Positions 9,543 to 19,100 of a stretch of 64,000 bases of DNA are shown here, piece by piece; position 1 is the stretch's first letter, and each line of letters starts with the position of its first letter. The notes under the pieces were generated by a model. It saw nothing but the letters and a program-made list of their open reading frames with translations, ran no database searches and was not told where the DNA came from. The translations under genes and the position numbers were made by a program. The stretch is from Ceratopteris richardii (taxonomy: Eukaryota > Streptophyta > Polypodiopsida > Polypodiales > Pteridaceae), in assembly GCA_020310875.1 (NCBI GenBank), contig CM035420.1, forward strand, positions 188,701,880-188,765,879, in the 5' to 3' direction.

Positions 9543-12439
9543 CTGAAGAAGAGAGCCAGGCCCTAATCGAACAAGAACTAGTCTCCGGAGGATTTGAAGA
9601 AGTCTACATCAGAGGGTTCAGAGAACTGGTCCAATCCATCGGCCCGGTCGAAGCACTGAGGTATTTACAAAGGAAGCCACTCCCCCAATATGACCCTCGC
9701 AAAGTTCGCCTGCTATCGAAGCCCGGTGAATATATTCGAGTTCCGGTAGGTGCTCAATCATCCCACCAGGCACAAGATGCACGCCTACGGCCGGAAAGAT
9801 CCTTCACCGAAGAAGCCATCCTAGTCGACTCCCCGCCACGTACTACCGTTGTACATACTACCACTATCCTTGAAATAACATCCACACCATCTACTCCTCT
9901 CTCACCTCATGTTTCACCAACCCATCCTGTATCCCCAGCACACCCACTTGCTCCTCCCACATCCACACCAGTCCACGGCAACATAGCCACACCCTTTGCC
10001 CTGCCCATTCATGCCACCATGCCCACACCCAACCCTCCGCGTCTACATGTTAACCCCTTCACCCCTTCATCCTTCCCATCCTTTCCCCCACCTTTAAGAC
10101 CCCCTTTCACCTTTCTAACCCCACTAACCTTCTCACCAGTTTCACCTCCCCAACACACCATAACCCCTATATCCCCTTTTCACCAAGCTACTCCAGCCAT
10201 CCCCCCTGTAAATTACTCTACATTTGTAAATCCCGTCTTCACACCTACACAACCACCCACTTACACACCGCTTTTCACAGTCACCGCACTTGACACGTCC
10301 AATGACATGGACATATCACCATCCACCTCACCAGCACCCACTCCACTCACAGCACCATCATATTTAGGTACGTCACAATTTTCCACAATCACCACTGCAT
10401 CCACCTTCCCAACCCCATTCCCCATTCCCGTTGCATCTACTTCCACTGCATCCTCACTTAACACTCCATTAATATTATCGCCAACCATAGACACTGCACT
10501 TCAACAAATGTTCACATGCATGACACAAGTACGAGATGAGTTTGCATCTCTTGGCAACAATTATCAACAGCTGCAGAGGACGACCAATGAATTGCAGTCG
10601 CAGCTCAATTCATTATCAATCGAGAATGCCTCGTTAAATACGCGACACCAAGAACTAAGAGAGGCATATCATAAGCTAGAGCTAGAATGTGAAGAGAAGA
10701 CAAAAGAAGCCACTGCTGATCTAGACAACCTGCTTCGAGCCCAAACAATTAGGAACGCGACGCTGACTAGAAATATGGGCCTACTCAGGAGGCACCTAGC
10801 CGCAGCCCAGGAGGAGAATGTGAGACTCCAAGCGCAGAATAGAGAAAATTTGGAAGCGGCATTGGATCATCCTGAACAACCATTAAGTCCGAGCAGATTC
10901 AAGGCAATCCCATCTGAATCGATGCGGATGTTGCTAGATGACCATGTTCGACTGCTAGAGGACTATGATCGAATGAACGAAGAACATCAGAAGCTAAAAG
11001 AAGATCACAAGTTACTACAGCTCAGAGAACCGGCACCACAACAACTACCAGTGGCAGCAGAAGTACCAGAATCTGTGGACCCCTCTCCTGAACTCATAGA
11101 GGAACTAAACGCATTACGGGCCCAGGTAACCACTCTCCAATCACGCATAGATGTATACAAAGCACCACCACGGCCTGATTCCCCACCGGAGATCCCAGCT
11201 GACGACGAGAACATAACCATTCCGGTGGAGGAAACGTTTGAAGAAGCATACGAGCCAATACCCATCCCAGGCGGACAAGTCACGGCCGAAGGCCAGATGG
11301 CCTATGAACTTCCTACCCCCGCATGGATGAAAACGATCGAAGAACTTGGAACGACACATTCGGCCAGAGTAGAGGCACAGTTACATGCCATGGCCATGAT
11401 TGAAGAGAGAATCTTACAATCCCCCTTCTTTGCTCATTTGGCCCCCCGACGCTATATATCTGGGCATGAGCTGCAGTATAAGCCATACTTCATGTTAATG
11501 GCTGAATATCATCTAGCTATAGAGAAAGAAACCGGCATGAAACCCACGCATGCTACACAATTCGAGCCGGCGGACTTGCCACCAAATGCGCAAAGAGGAG
11601 AGATCCATCAACCTGATTGGCGCAAAGACCTACTCCAGAAGTACCCAGAAATGATGAGCACATGGGTGAAAGCGCCTTTACATTTAAAGTATAATCCTTG
11701 CTGGGGACCAGTACCTCGACGCCGCTCCTGGACTGCATTCGCTATCAAAGTACAAAACAATAGGCAGTGTCAGGATTGGCTGAATTACCCCTACTTCAAG
11801 CCACCCACCGAGTTGCCCACTGTTGGTTATATGATGGCTACAATCCGTCACTGGCTCCCTCGCCTGAAGCATATGAATGATATCGCAGCGCATATGACTG
11901 TCAAGATATTTGACATGATGCAAATGATATTTAAAGTCTTCCGGAGAGTCAAAGCACCGCATGTAAACACCCCGAGATTTGAGCATGGTAACTTTGATCT
12001 AGTATATGACATGAGCACAACGCCATCGCTCCGGGTGTGTTATGCCTGGCACTGTAGGATAAAATACCTCCCGGCATGCTACAAACAAACCTTTGAAGAG
12101 ATGTTCACCACCGGGTTATGGGAATACCATTCCGAGGTATTCATCAGCAGGCCCACACATTTATTGCAACTTTTTGCCTGTGAGCGAATGGTTTATTCCA
12201 CGCATTATCAACTCCCGCCACCCGACGAACCGCAACCGATTGACTGGGAGAAGCTCGAGGCTGATCTGGCCCGAGGCATTCGAGTATCTGAGCACACCCT
12301 CGCTCACGACCTCCTACAAAACTACATCCGGCAGACCGCACAACAAGGTTCTGTCGAGGACGACAGAAGCGAGAGGGAGGGGGGTGTTGGAAGCAGTCAG
12401 AGGCACAGTCAGAGGCACAGACGACATGGAAGCATGTAA
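9512..12439 (+). CDS. Element A ORF2, middle and C-terminal part, reading into the LTR
   Basis: The frame is open upstream of the Met at 9512 (about from 9370), where it matches B, so 9512 is not a real start. In order it encodes a charged helical segment (KLTEEESQALIEQEL), a Pro/Thr/Ser-rich region (about 9830-10470), a long coiled coil (about 10500-10860, including RRHLAAAQEEN as in B), a second helical stretch and the conserved C-domain (HLKYNPCWGPV.RRRSW.AFAIKVQNN; YDMSTTPS.RV.YAWH.RI.YLPACYKQTF). It then runs in frame through the polypurine tract and 18 codons into the LTR, ending TAA at 12437-12439 with an Arg/His-rich tail (SSQRHSQRHRRHGSM). Confidence 0.85.
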   Translation: MEKVWARKKLTEEESQALIEQELVSGGFEEVYIRGFRELVQSIGPVEALRYLQRKPLPQYDPRKVRLLSKPGEYIRVPVGAQSSHQAQDARLRPERSFTEEAILVDSPPRTTVVHTTTILEITSTPSTPLSPHVSPTHPVSPAHPLAPPTSTPVHGNIATPFALPIHATMPTPNPPRLHVNPFTPSSFPSFPPPLRPPFTFLTPLTFSPVSPPQHTITPISPFHQATPAIPPVNYSTFVNPVFTPTQPPTYTPLFTVTALDTSNDMDISPSTSPAPTPLTAPSYLGTSQFSTITTASTFPTPFPIPVASTSTASSLNTPLILSPTIDTALQQMFTCMTQVRDEFASLGNNYQQLQRTTNELQSQLNSLSIENASLNTRHQELREAYHKLELECEEKTKEATADLDNLLRAQTIRNATLTRNMGLLRRHLAAAQEENVRLQAQNRENLEAALDHPEQPLSPSRFKAIPSESMRMLLDDHVRLLEDYDRMNEEHQKLKEDHKLLQLREPAPQQLPVAAEVPESVDPSPELIEELNALRAQVTTLQSRIDVYKAPPRPDSPPEIPADDENITIPVEETFEEAYEPIPIPGGQVTAEGQMAYELPTPAWMKTIEELGTTHSARVEAQLHAMAMIEERILQSPFFAHLAPRRYISGHELQYKPYFMLMAEYHLAIEKETGMKPTHATQFEPADLPPNAQRGEIHQPDWRKDLLQKYPEMMSTWVKAPLHLKYNPCWGPVPRRRSWTAFAIKVQNNRQCQDWLNYPYFKPPTELPTVGYMMATIRHWLPRLKHMNDIAAHMTVKIFDMMQMIFKVFRRVKAPHVNTPRFEHGNFDLVYDMSTTPSLRVCYAWHCRIKYLPACYKQTFEEMFTTGLWEYHSEVFISRPTHLLQLFACERMVYSTHYQLPPPDEPQPIDWEKLEADLARGIRVSEHTLAHDLLQNYIRQTAQQGSVEDDRSEREGGVGSSQRHSQRHRRHGSM
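12371..12384 (+). other. Polypurine tract of element A
   Basis: GAGAGGGAGGGGGG lies immediately 5' of the LTR start TGTTGG. This is the position expected for the plus-strand primer of reverse transcription. The tract is also translated as part of ORF2. Confidence 0.85.
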
Positions 12440-13044
12440 AGACGGAGCAGGGAGCCAGTGGGATCATTTTTTCAAACAATTATGTTTTTATTACCTCTTC
12501 AAACATCCAACAGTGATTTTCATCACTCTTGTGACATATGTAATATAGACAAAACCCCATTTTGTAATTCATAGCTCCATTTTGTGCAAGCCGAGGAGTC
12601 CTCGAGCTTGAGGAGCTTAGGTAGAATGCGCATACCAATTTTCGTTATTTTTAGACATCGTTTAACCTTCCAAATAGCCTCTAGGACCTATTTTTTAACT
12701 AGGCCGGTCACTAGATGTGAAACCGGTCAAAACTAGTCTAGAAACTATAAAAAGAGCTAGAGAGCTCATTTTTGAGGTTGGTTCATTTTGGTTAGTGTGA
12801 GCTTAGAGCTAGTTTGAGCTTGTAATAGTGATCTTGAGCAATAGAACTAATTTCCCACCTTCCATTGTGTCTTGCTTGTCTCTTCATTGCGTGTGTGTAT
12901 GTGTGTGTGCATCTTTGTGCTTCTCACCTTCACTCTCACATCATCTCACGTTCACGATCTTCATATCACTCCTACCTCTCCCACGGATTGACATTAAGGA
13001 GGTGAAGCTTCTTACGTGGTTCTCACCATTGTGCTAGAGCAACA
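12385..13044 (+). repeat. Element A 3' LTR
   Basis: 660 bp, beginning TGTTGGAAGC after the polypurine tract and ending GAGCAACA before D's pol. It shares with the LTRs of B, D and E a block containing the CGAGGAGTCCTCG inverted repeat, AACTAGGCCGG, the TATA region and GAGCTAGAGAGCTCATTTTT, plus a TG-rich U5 stretch (about 12890-12910). The first 50 bp hold a short tandem repeat (CAGTCAGAGGCA twice) that is also the ORF2 C-terminal coding sequence. Confidence 0.9.
12746..12754 (+). promoter_or_regulatory. TATA box of element A LTR
   Basis: TATAAAAAG, at the same place relative to GAGCTAGAGAGCTC as TATAAATAG in the B, D and E LTRs. It is the probable core promoter of the LTR. Confidence 0.7.
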
Positions 13045-13700
13045 AGAGGCCCCACAAGGAGTGTCAGATGACCTACCTGGTGCTTACTTGTTTAATTTGG
13101 AAGTTGTACCACAGTGGGCCAAGACCTTAGTGCCAGTACTGACATATGGGCCTAAACATCCAGTAGTAAACACTCAAGATAGGGAGGTAGTAAAAGCACA
13201 AAAGTACCATATCATGGTAGGGAGTATGTACAAACATATAGATCAAGGAGTATTAGCTTGTTGTGTGGAAGAGGATGAGTATGCGAAGTGGTTGCAATTA
13301 GCACATGTGGGTGCATTAGCGCAACACTACTCGAGACAAAGAACCTTACAGACATTGAGGAGACTTGGAGTGCACTGGCCAACTATGGAAGCTGATTTCC
13401 ATAGGATGTGCAAAGAATGCCCAATGTGCCACACTAAACACCAGTGGAACATGCCACTCTATATCGAGTGTCTTTAGTGCCAGATTGGAGTGAACCCATA
13501 GTAGCCTTTTTAAGGACGAGAACCTTCCCCCAAGATATGACATTGGCTAGACAAAGGAGCTTAGAACAAGAAGCTTTAGATTATACTCTCATTGGAGATA
13601 GTCTATACAGAAGGGGAAAAGAGATGGGTGTCTTAGATTATGTGTCCACGAGAGTGAATATCTCAAGATCTTGGAAACTACTCACCAAGGTGTAGCAGGA
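13045..13700 (+). pseudogene. Element D pol, island 1 (RNase H/integrase linker and zinc modules)
   Basis: This is a decayed gypsy pol fragment exposed between the right edge of A and the left edge of C. It encodes EAPQGVSDDLPGAYLF, the first H2C2-like module (LAHVGALAQHY; CKECPMC) and the linker to the second module, ending TTHQGVAG. Compared with B there is a 1-nt loss near 13440 and another near 13620, so three frames are used. The next residues (GHFGPDR...) resume at 34283 after C. CAGGA at 13696-13700 is the left target-site copy for C. Confidence 0.9.
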
Positions 13701-13785
13701 TTTTATGTTCGGCAACTCATTAGCTTGCTTGTATGCTCACGGATGACCATCAACAACAGAGAGATATCTTGTCTTTCGAACCTCC
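13701..13785 (-). repeat. Element C terminal repeat, 3' copy (85 bp alignable)
   Basis: It matches 34019-34103 base for base except four substitutions. Beyond 13785 I see no clear similarity to the 5' LTR until a possible weak match of the LTR start near 13966-13988 (TGTTACATATTATGGG in minus sense against TGTCACATCATGGG). Confidence 0.7.
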
Positions 13786-15583
13786 GTAATGGTAGAAATA
13801 AGTGCTCAGACTCCCCTGAACCCTATGTACTCTATGTACATGGTCATCTCTGTGTGTTGTTTCCCCGTATCCTTCCCCTTAAGAGATCTCATATGAGATC
13901 ATCTCAAAGGTGGGAAACTGTCTAAGTGGTGCCTACTATCTCCCCTGTACACTCAAGTTCCAGACTATCACTCCCATAATATGTAACATCATCAAAATGA
14001 CCTAAGTCCATATGATGTATCCTCTATGGAGTAATAGCATGTAAAGCAAGTGTAAAAGTGCCAAGCTTATATGCTTGACCATACGATAATGGAGACTCAA
14101 GTGAGTCCCATGTGCTCAAACTAGTTAGTTTGGTTCTAGTCAATATGTGACAATGGATATCCCCTTCTATTCCAAACCAACTTGTTCCTAGGTACCAAGA
14201 CTAGGTCTAAGTACCTCTCTATAGATCCCGATATACATATATATGTATTGGGTACCCCAACTACTCTTAACTAAGGGATCTATGCTCTAAATCATAGAGC
14301 TAGTGCCATACCTTTGGCTTTCCTAACCATCACTTGAATCACATAAGCACCCGTCGATGCTGTCTCATGAAACCCATCTCTGTGATCCCATCTATTTGGT
14401 TTCCTTAGTAGTGTAGCAAAAATGCTTCACTACTTGGTCAAGTGATGTACATGAGTAAAACTAATCACTCTTTGGGTATTCCTGATAATACCCCATAGTC
14501 TCCTAATCATATTGTGAAACCCTTGTGAAGATAAATAAATCTTCCCTAGCTTGGAGATTATCAAACTGCATCTCCCGTGCCTCTATGCAACTTCCTATAA
14601 CATATAGGATTGCTTGTGCACATTCCTAATGGTGAAGGTATAGCATCCTTCCTTTTAGCAATCCTATGGTCTAAAATCCATAAGGATTATGTGTGGGGAT
14701 CCTGTTGCTATTGAAGTTGCCTTATCTATGATACTGTGATGGTACTAAGTCCATCAAATACATGCTTAGAAGCATGCCTACATCTTATTGATGTTTGCAG
14801 AAATGGCATGTTACCATGCCATAACATTCTTACCTAAAGGTAAGTGCCTTTATAATGCCATGAGAGGGGAAAATTTTCGACAGCATTTCCCCAGGAAATG
14901 GAATCCCAAAAAAATTATAACCAATAGCTCAGTGGCATATAGGCCACCCAATAACATAGGGCTTGACAGGCCCATGGCATGCACGCCATAAACTCATATA
15001 TGGATTCCATGACCTACAAAAACACATAAAAACAAATGTTGGCAACTATTCTCTATGTTGCCTAACTATACAGTTCCTGCAATCCTCTTTCCTGCAAACA
15101 ATCAAAAAGTATACTTCTTGCCTATCGATCCATACCTTAAGAATTTAAACAATGATCAACATTTGATGTATGCAATCCAATTCATGCATGTAAATACAGA
15201 ACATGCCATAACATAAAGTAAACTGCCTGAAGCATAAAGCATACGTCCCTGAATGGTTTAGTATTGAAATTGCATGCATCCAATCCTTCTCGATGATCTT
15301 CGAGACCTCTGCACCTTGCTACTCAGATCCTAATACAAGCTTTGAAGTGTCCGAAAACATTGGATCACTTTCGAAAACATAAAGCATGGTTAGGTGATTA
15401 CCAAAATAATGCAAATTTAGTCAAAAAAATGCATTAGTAATCCTTCTTTAGACCCGCAAAAACCACTTTAGGACCTGCAAATCTTGATAAGATGAAATTT
15501 ACAGCATGTGCAAAGAGATCGAAGTGAAATGACTCAAATCGCCTTCCTAGTTTGAAAGATATGGCTCCCGGAAGGTAGTTGTC
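13786..15583. other. Element C, left non-coding part
   Basis: About 1.8 kb of AT-rich sequence without a credible ORF; open stretches are under 70 codons and unrelated to known proteins. No tRNA or obvious tandem repeat was found. TTGTC at 15579-15583 is the left target-site copy for element B. Confidence 0.6.
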
Positions 15584-16166
15584 TGGTGTAGCTCAGTGAT
15601 GAGTAGCACCTCCTTTAATGTCAATCCGGGAAGACATGAGGATGGTATGAAGACCTCGAGCAAGTGAAGGCACAAATGTGTGAGTGAGAAGCACACTAAC
15701 ATGCACACACATACACACACACGCGCACACACGGTAAGAACAAAGAGAGTAAGACAATGGAATCACTTCTATTGCAACAAAGTTCTCATACAAGCTCAAA
15801 ACTACAAGAAGCTACCCCAAAAATGAGCTCTCTAGCTCTATTTATAGTTTTTGACTAGCTTTGGCCCTGTCCAGACCTAGTGTCCGGCCTAGTTAAAAAT
15901 TAGGTTCCAGGGCTTATTTGAGGGCTCAAACGAGATCTAAAAATTATGAAAACTGGCAGGCAACTACTTCTAAGGCTCCTCAAGCTCGAGGACTCCTCGG
16001 CTTGTACAAAATGGAGCTACAAAAAGGTGAAAATGGTATTTACAGGGGTTTTTAGTGATGAGAATCACTTTTAAATGGTGTAATGGTTTTGAAAAAAATA
16101 AAGGGTTGCCTTAGTGCTAGATCTGCTTGTATGCTCGTACTTGCTTCTTCTCGTATACGGCCAACA
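15584..16166 (-). repeat. Element B 3' LTR
   Basis: 583 bp. In minus sense it starts TGTTGGCCGTATACG and ends GAGCTACACCA. It carries the family's CGAGGAGTCCTCG inverted repeat, TATAAATAG (plus-strand CTATTTATA about 15838-15846) and a TG/CA-rich U5. It pairs with 31819-32401. Confidence 0.96.
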
Positions 16167-16180
16167 CTCTCCCCCCCCTA
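16167..16180 (-). other. Polypurine tract of element B, overlapping the ORF2 stop
   Basis: In minus sense TAGGGGGGGGAGAG directly precedes the LTR. Its first three bases are the ORF2 stop codon, so coding sequence runs to the very edge of the priming tract. Confidence 0.85.
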
Positions 16181-19100
16181 GCGTCTGTCGCCTCTGACAG
16201 ACCTCTGCTCCACTGTTTGATCAATGTACTCCTGTAGGAGGTCGGTTGCCACTTCTTGTTCCTTGATGCGTAGTCCCCGAACCAAGTCTCTCTGGAGGGT
16301 CTCCCAATTGACTGCACCCGGTATGTCCGGTTGTGGCGTTGTGTAGAGTTCTGAGTGCATCGTTTGTTCGCATGCAAAGAGGTGTAACAAATGGGTGGGC
16401 CTTGGCGCGAACACCTCTGAGTGTGCTTCCCAGAACCCTGTGGTGAACATATCATCGAAAGTTTGCTTATAGCAGGCAGGGAGATATCTAATGCGTGCGT
16501 GCCATGCATAAGCAACGCGTATGCTCGGGGTGGTGCTCATATCATATAGCAGGTCATAATTACCATTGACAAACCCGGGAATCGGAGGCTGAATATGGCA
16601 TACATTGCGGAAAGTTTTGAGCACCACCTGCATCATATCGAATATCTTGAGCATCATCTGGGCAGCAACATCTGGCATGGGGTGGAGGCGTGGCATCCAA
16701 TGTCTGATGGTTGCAATCATGTAAGATACTGTGGGGGTGCCGGTTGGGGGTGCAATGGCGGGGTAATTAAGCCATTCTCTACAGTTTACATTGTTCTGAA
16801 CCTTGATGGCAAAGGCTTTCCATGATCTTCTTCTTTGTACTGGCCCATAACAAGGGTTATACTTCAAATGCATGGGAGCGTGATCCCATGTTCTCAGCAT
16901 TTCCGGGTATGTTTCCAGTAATCTTTGCCTCCAAGTAGGTTGGAAAATCGCCCCTTTTCTGGCTGCCTCTGGTATATCTTCTGGTTCGAACTGGGTGGCA
17001 AAGGTAGGGCACTTGTTGGTGACTCTTTTGATCTCTGCATTGTAGTCGGCCAACAATACAAAATATGGTTTATATTGTAATTCTGAGCTCGTGATGAGTC
17101 GTCTAGGAGCAAGGTGCCTGAAATATTCAGACTTGAGTATAGACTCCTCAATGGTTTTCATGGCCAGCATCTGATGTGCTACGCGCTCTTTGTGAGTGTG
17201 GCCCATCTCCTCTACCTGCTTCATCCATGCTGACGGGGGTTCCTCATATGTATCCTGGCCTTCCTCCGTAATTCTTCCTCCTGGAAGGGGTTGAGGCTCA
17301 TAATTGTCTTCAAATGTCTCCTCCACTGGAATGACTACTGTTTCTTCTTCTATGGTTTGATCAGGTGGAGAGGGAGGTCGTTCATACTGTAACAACTTAA
17401 TTTTTAGTTCTGCAACCTGTTGCCGTAGCTCAAGTACTTCATTGGTTACTGATAATTCTGGCTCTGGTGAGGTTGCAGTGTTGGCCATCTCTTTAGGTTC
17501 TCGTTGGTGTGGTGTAGGCACTTGGGCTTTCTGTAGGTCTTTGACTTGGTCAGCAAGCTGATCATGTGCTTCTAAGAGATTGGCATAGGTTTCTAATATT
17601 TGTTGTATGTTTTCTGAGGGGATGGCTTGGAATTTAGTAGGGTCGATGGGTGCCCCTGGAGTATTTTCCATGGCTGCTTCGAGGTTGTCTTGATTTTGTT
17701 GCTGTAGTCTTTTGTTTTCTTCTTGAGCAGCCGCTAAATGGCGTCGGAGTAGAGCCATGTTTCGTTGTAGTCTAGCGTTACGGGCTAGCTGATCTCTAAG
17801 TTGTTCTTCCGTTGCCCTACTCTTCTCTGTATGTGTGGACTCGAGCTCCACCTGATATTGTTGGAGGGTGGTCACCTCCTGCTGTAATTCCGTATTAGAC
17901 AACTCCAAGGTAGTGACACGTGCCTGGAGGTGGGATGACAAAGTACAGAGCTCTTTATTGTTTTCTTCTAGTAACCTGTATTCCTGTTTAAGTTGGGCAG
18001 CAGCTTCGAGCATGGTGTTGAGTGCATGACTAAATGAGGTGGGTGCAGGGGTAATGGTGGAAGATGCAAGGGGTCGGGAGACGGGAAAGGGAAAAGTGGA
18101 TGTTGTGCCTACAGTATTTGGAAGTGGTGACGTGAGTGAAATGACACGTGGTGATGTTGGAATAACAGTGGTGGTGGGTGATCCTATGGATGGTGAAATG
18201 TCCATGGGATCGGACGTGAGAGTGTGTGATTCGTGAACTGTGAATACAGGGATGGTGGGTGGTGTGATAGTGGTGGCAGTGAATGTGGGGGAGTGGGGTT
18301 GGGAAAGGGGCTTTTTATTATAATTATCCACCTGCTGGAGTATATTTACAAGGTTTGTCCAGAATGACGGTTGGGTGACTTGGGTTGAGTATGAGGCAGT
18401 TACTAGGGAAGTGGTGGATAGGGTTTGGGTGTGGGTGAATGGAAAAGGATGGGATGAGGTCTGGCTAGTGGCAAGTGGTTGTCCAAGGGCGGGGAGATAG
18501 GAAGGGTGACCTATTATGGTTTGATCGGTGGAAGGATGACCGGTGCGAGGTTCAAAAATTTGGGTGGAAGTGATGGAGGTGGGTAAGGGGAAGGATGTAA
18601 AAACAGAGGTGTGTACAATGGTTTCATGATGGGTGGATATCGGTTGTTCAGAAAGGCTAGTGGAGAAGGGTTCTGAGGGTTGAATGGAAGGTGAAGGTGG
18701 AGATGGTACCTGAGTAATTACATCTTGTTCGTCAGTGGGACTTGGGCTCGTCATGTGAACATCCTCTGAAATTATGGTAGGCAAGGCAGTAGAGACTTCC
18801 ATTTGAATCATTTTCCCTCGTCGTGGCCGTGTATCAATCCTTCGTTGATCATAGGTAGGGTTTTCCTGATAGACCATTGTCCTCAATGCTTCCCCGATCC
18901 CACATGTCTCTGCCAATAGATTTAATGATTCCACAAAATGTGAGTCGACATTCTCGGTTTGAAGCATTTGGTTCACTAGAGCTCTATTCGCCTCTTCTGT
19001 CATCTTATGTCTTCTCTGTACCTGCTTGATTGTCTTGTATAGCCGTTTGAGTTGTGCCGTGTAGGCAGGGGCCTCCTCTTCACTGTCTTCTGGTTCAATT

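Larger units (their letters stand above)
1..13044 (+). mobile_element. Element A: Ty3/gypsy LTR retrotransposon, 5' end outside window
   Basis: The visible part runs from within gag (zinc-knuckle region) through protease, RT, RNase H, integrase, a second protease-like domain and ORF2 to a 3' LTR at 12385-13044. The LTR begins TGTTG and ends CAACA. Its right edge abuts D's pol reading frame at 13045 (encoding EAPQGV...), so A lies inside older element D. The expected 5-bp target duplication on this side is AGAGG (13045-13049); the other copy is outside the window. A belongs to the same family as B, D and E but is a clearly diverged subfamily. Its frame is interrupted once in pol (about 3385) and once in ORF2 (about 9.3-9.4 kb), so this copy is probably not autonomous. 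Confidence 0.93.

Noticed and set aside
7953..12439. ORF2 as a retroviral-type envelope gene
   Set aside because: Its position fits, but no signal peptide, transmembrane helix or fusion-peptide-like segment is visible in any copy. The protein is coiled-coil and Pro/Ser/Thr-rich with soluble-looking domains.
14788..15148. Small open frames in the left part of C
   Set aside because: They are short (under 70 codons), lack similarity to any recognised protein and show no codon structure. They are consistent with chance.
15700..15740. CA/TG dinucleotide runs in the LTRs as potential Z-DNA or promoter elements
   Set aside because: They lie in U5 downstream of the TATA box and vary between copies. 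They are adequately explained as microsatellite drift.
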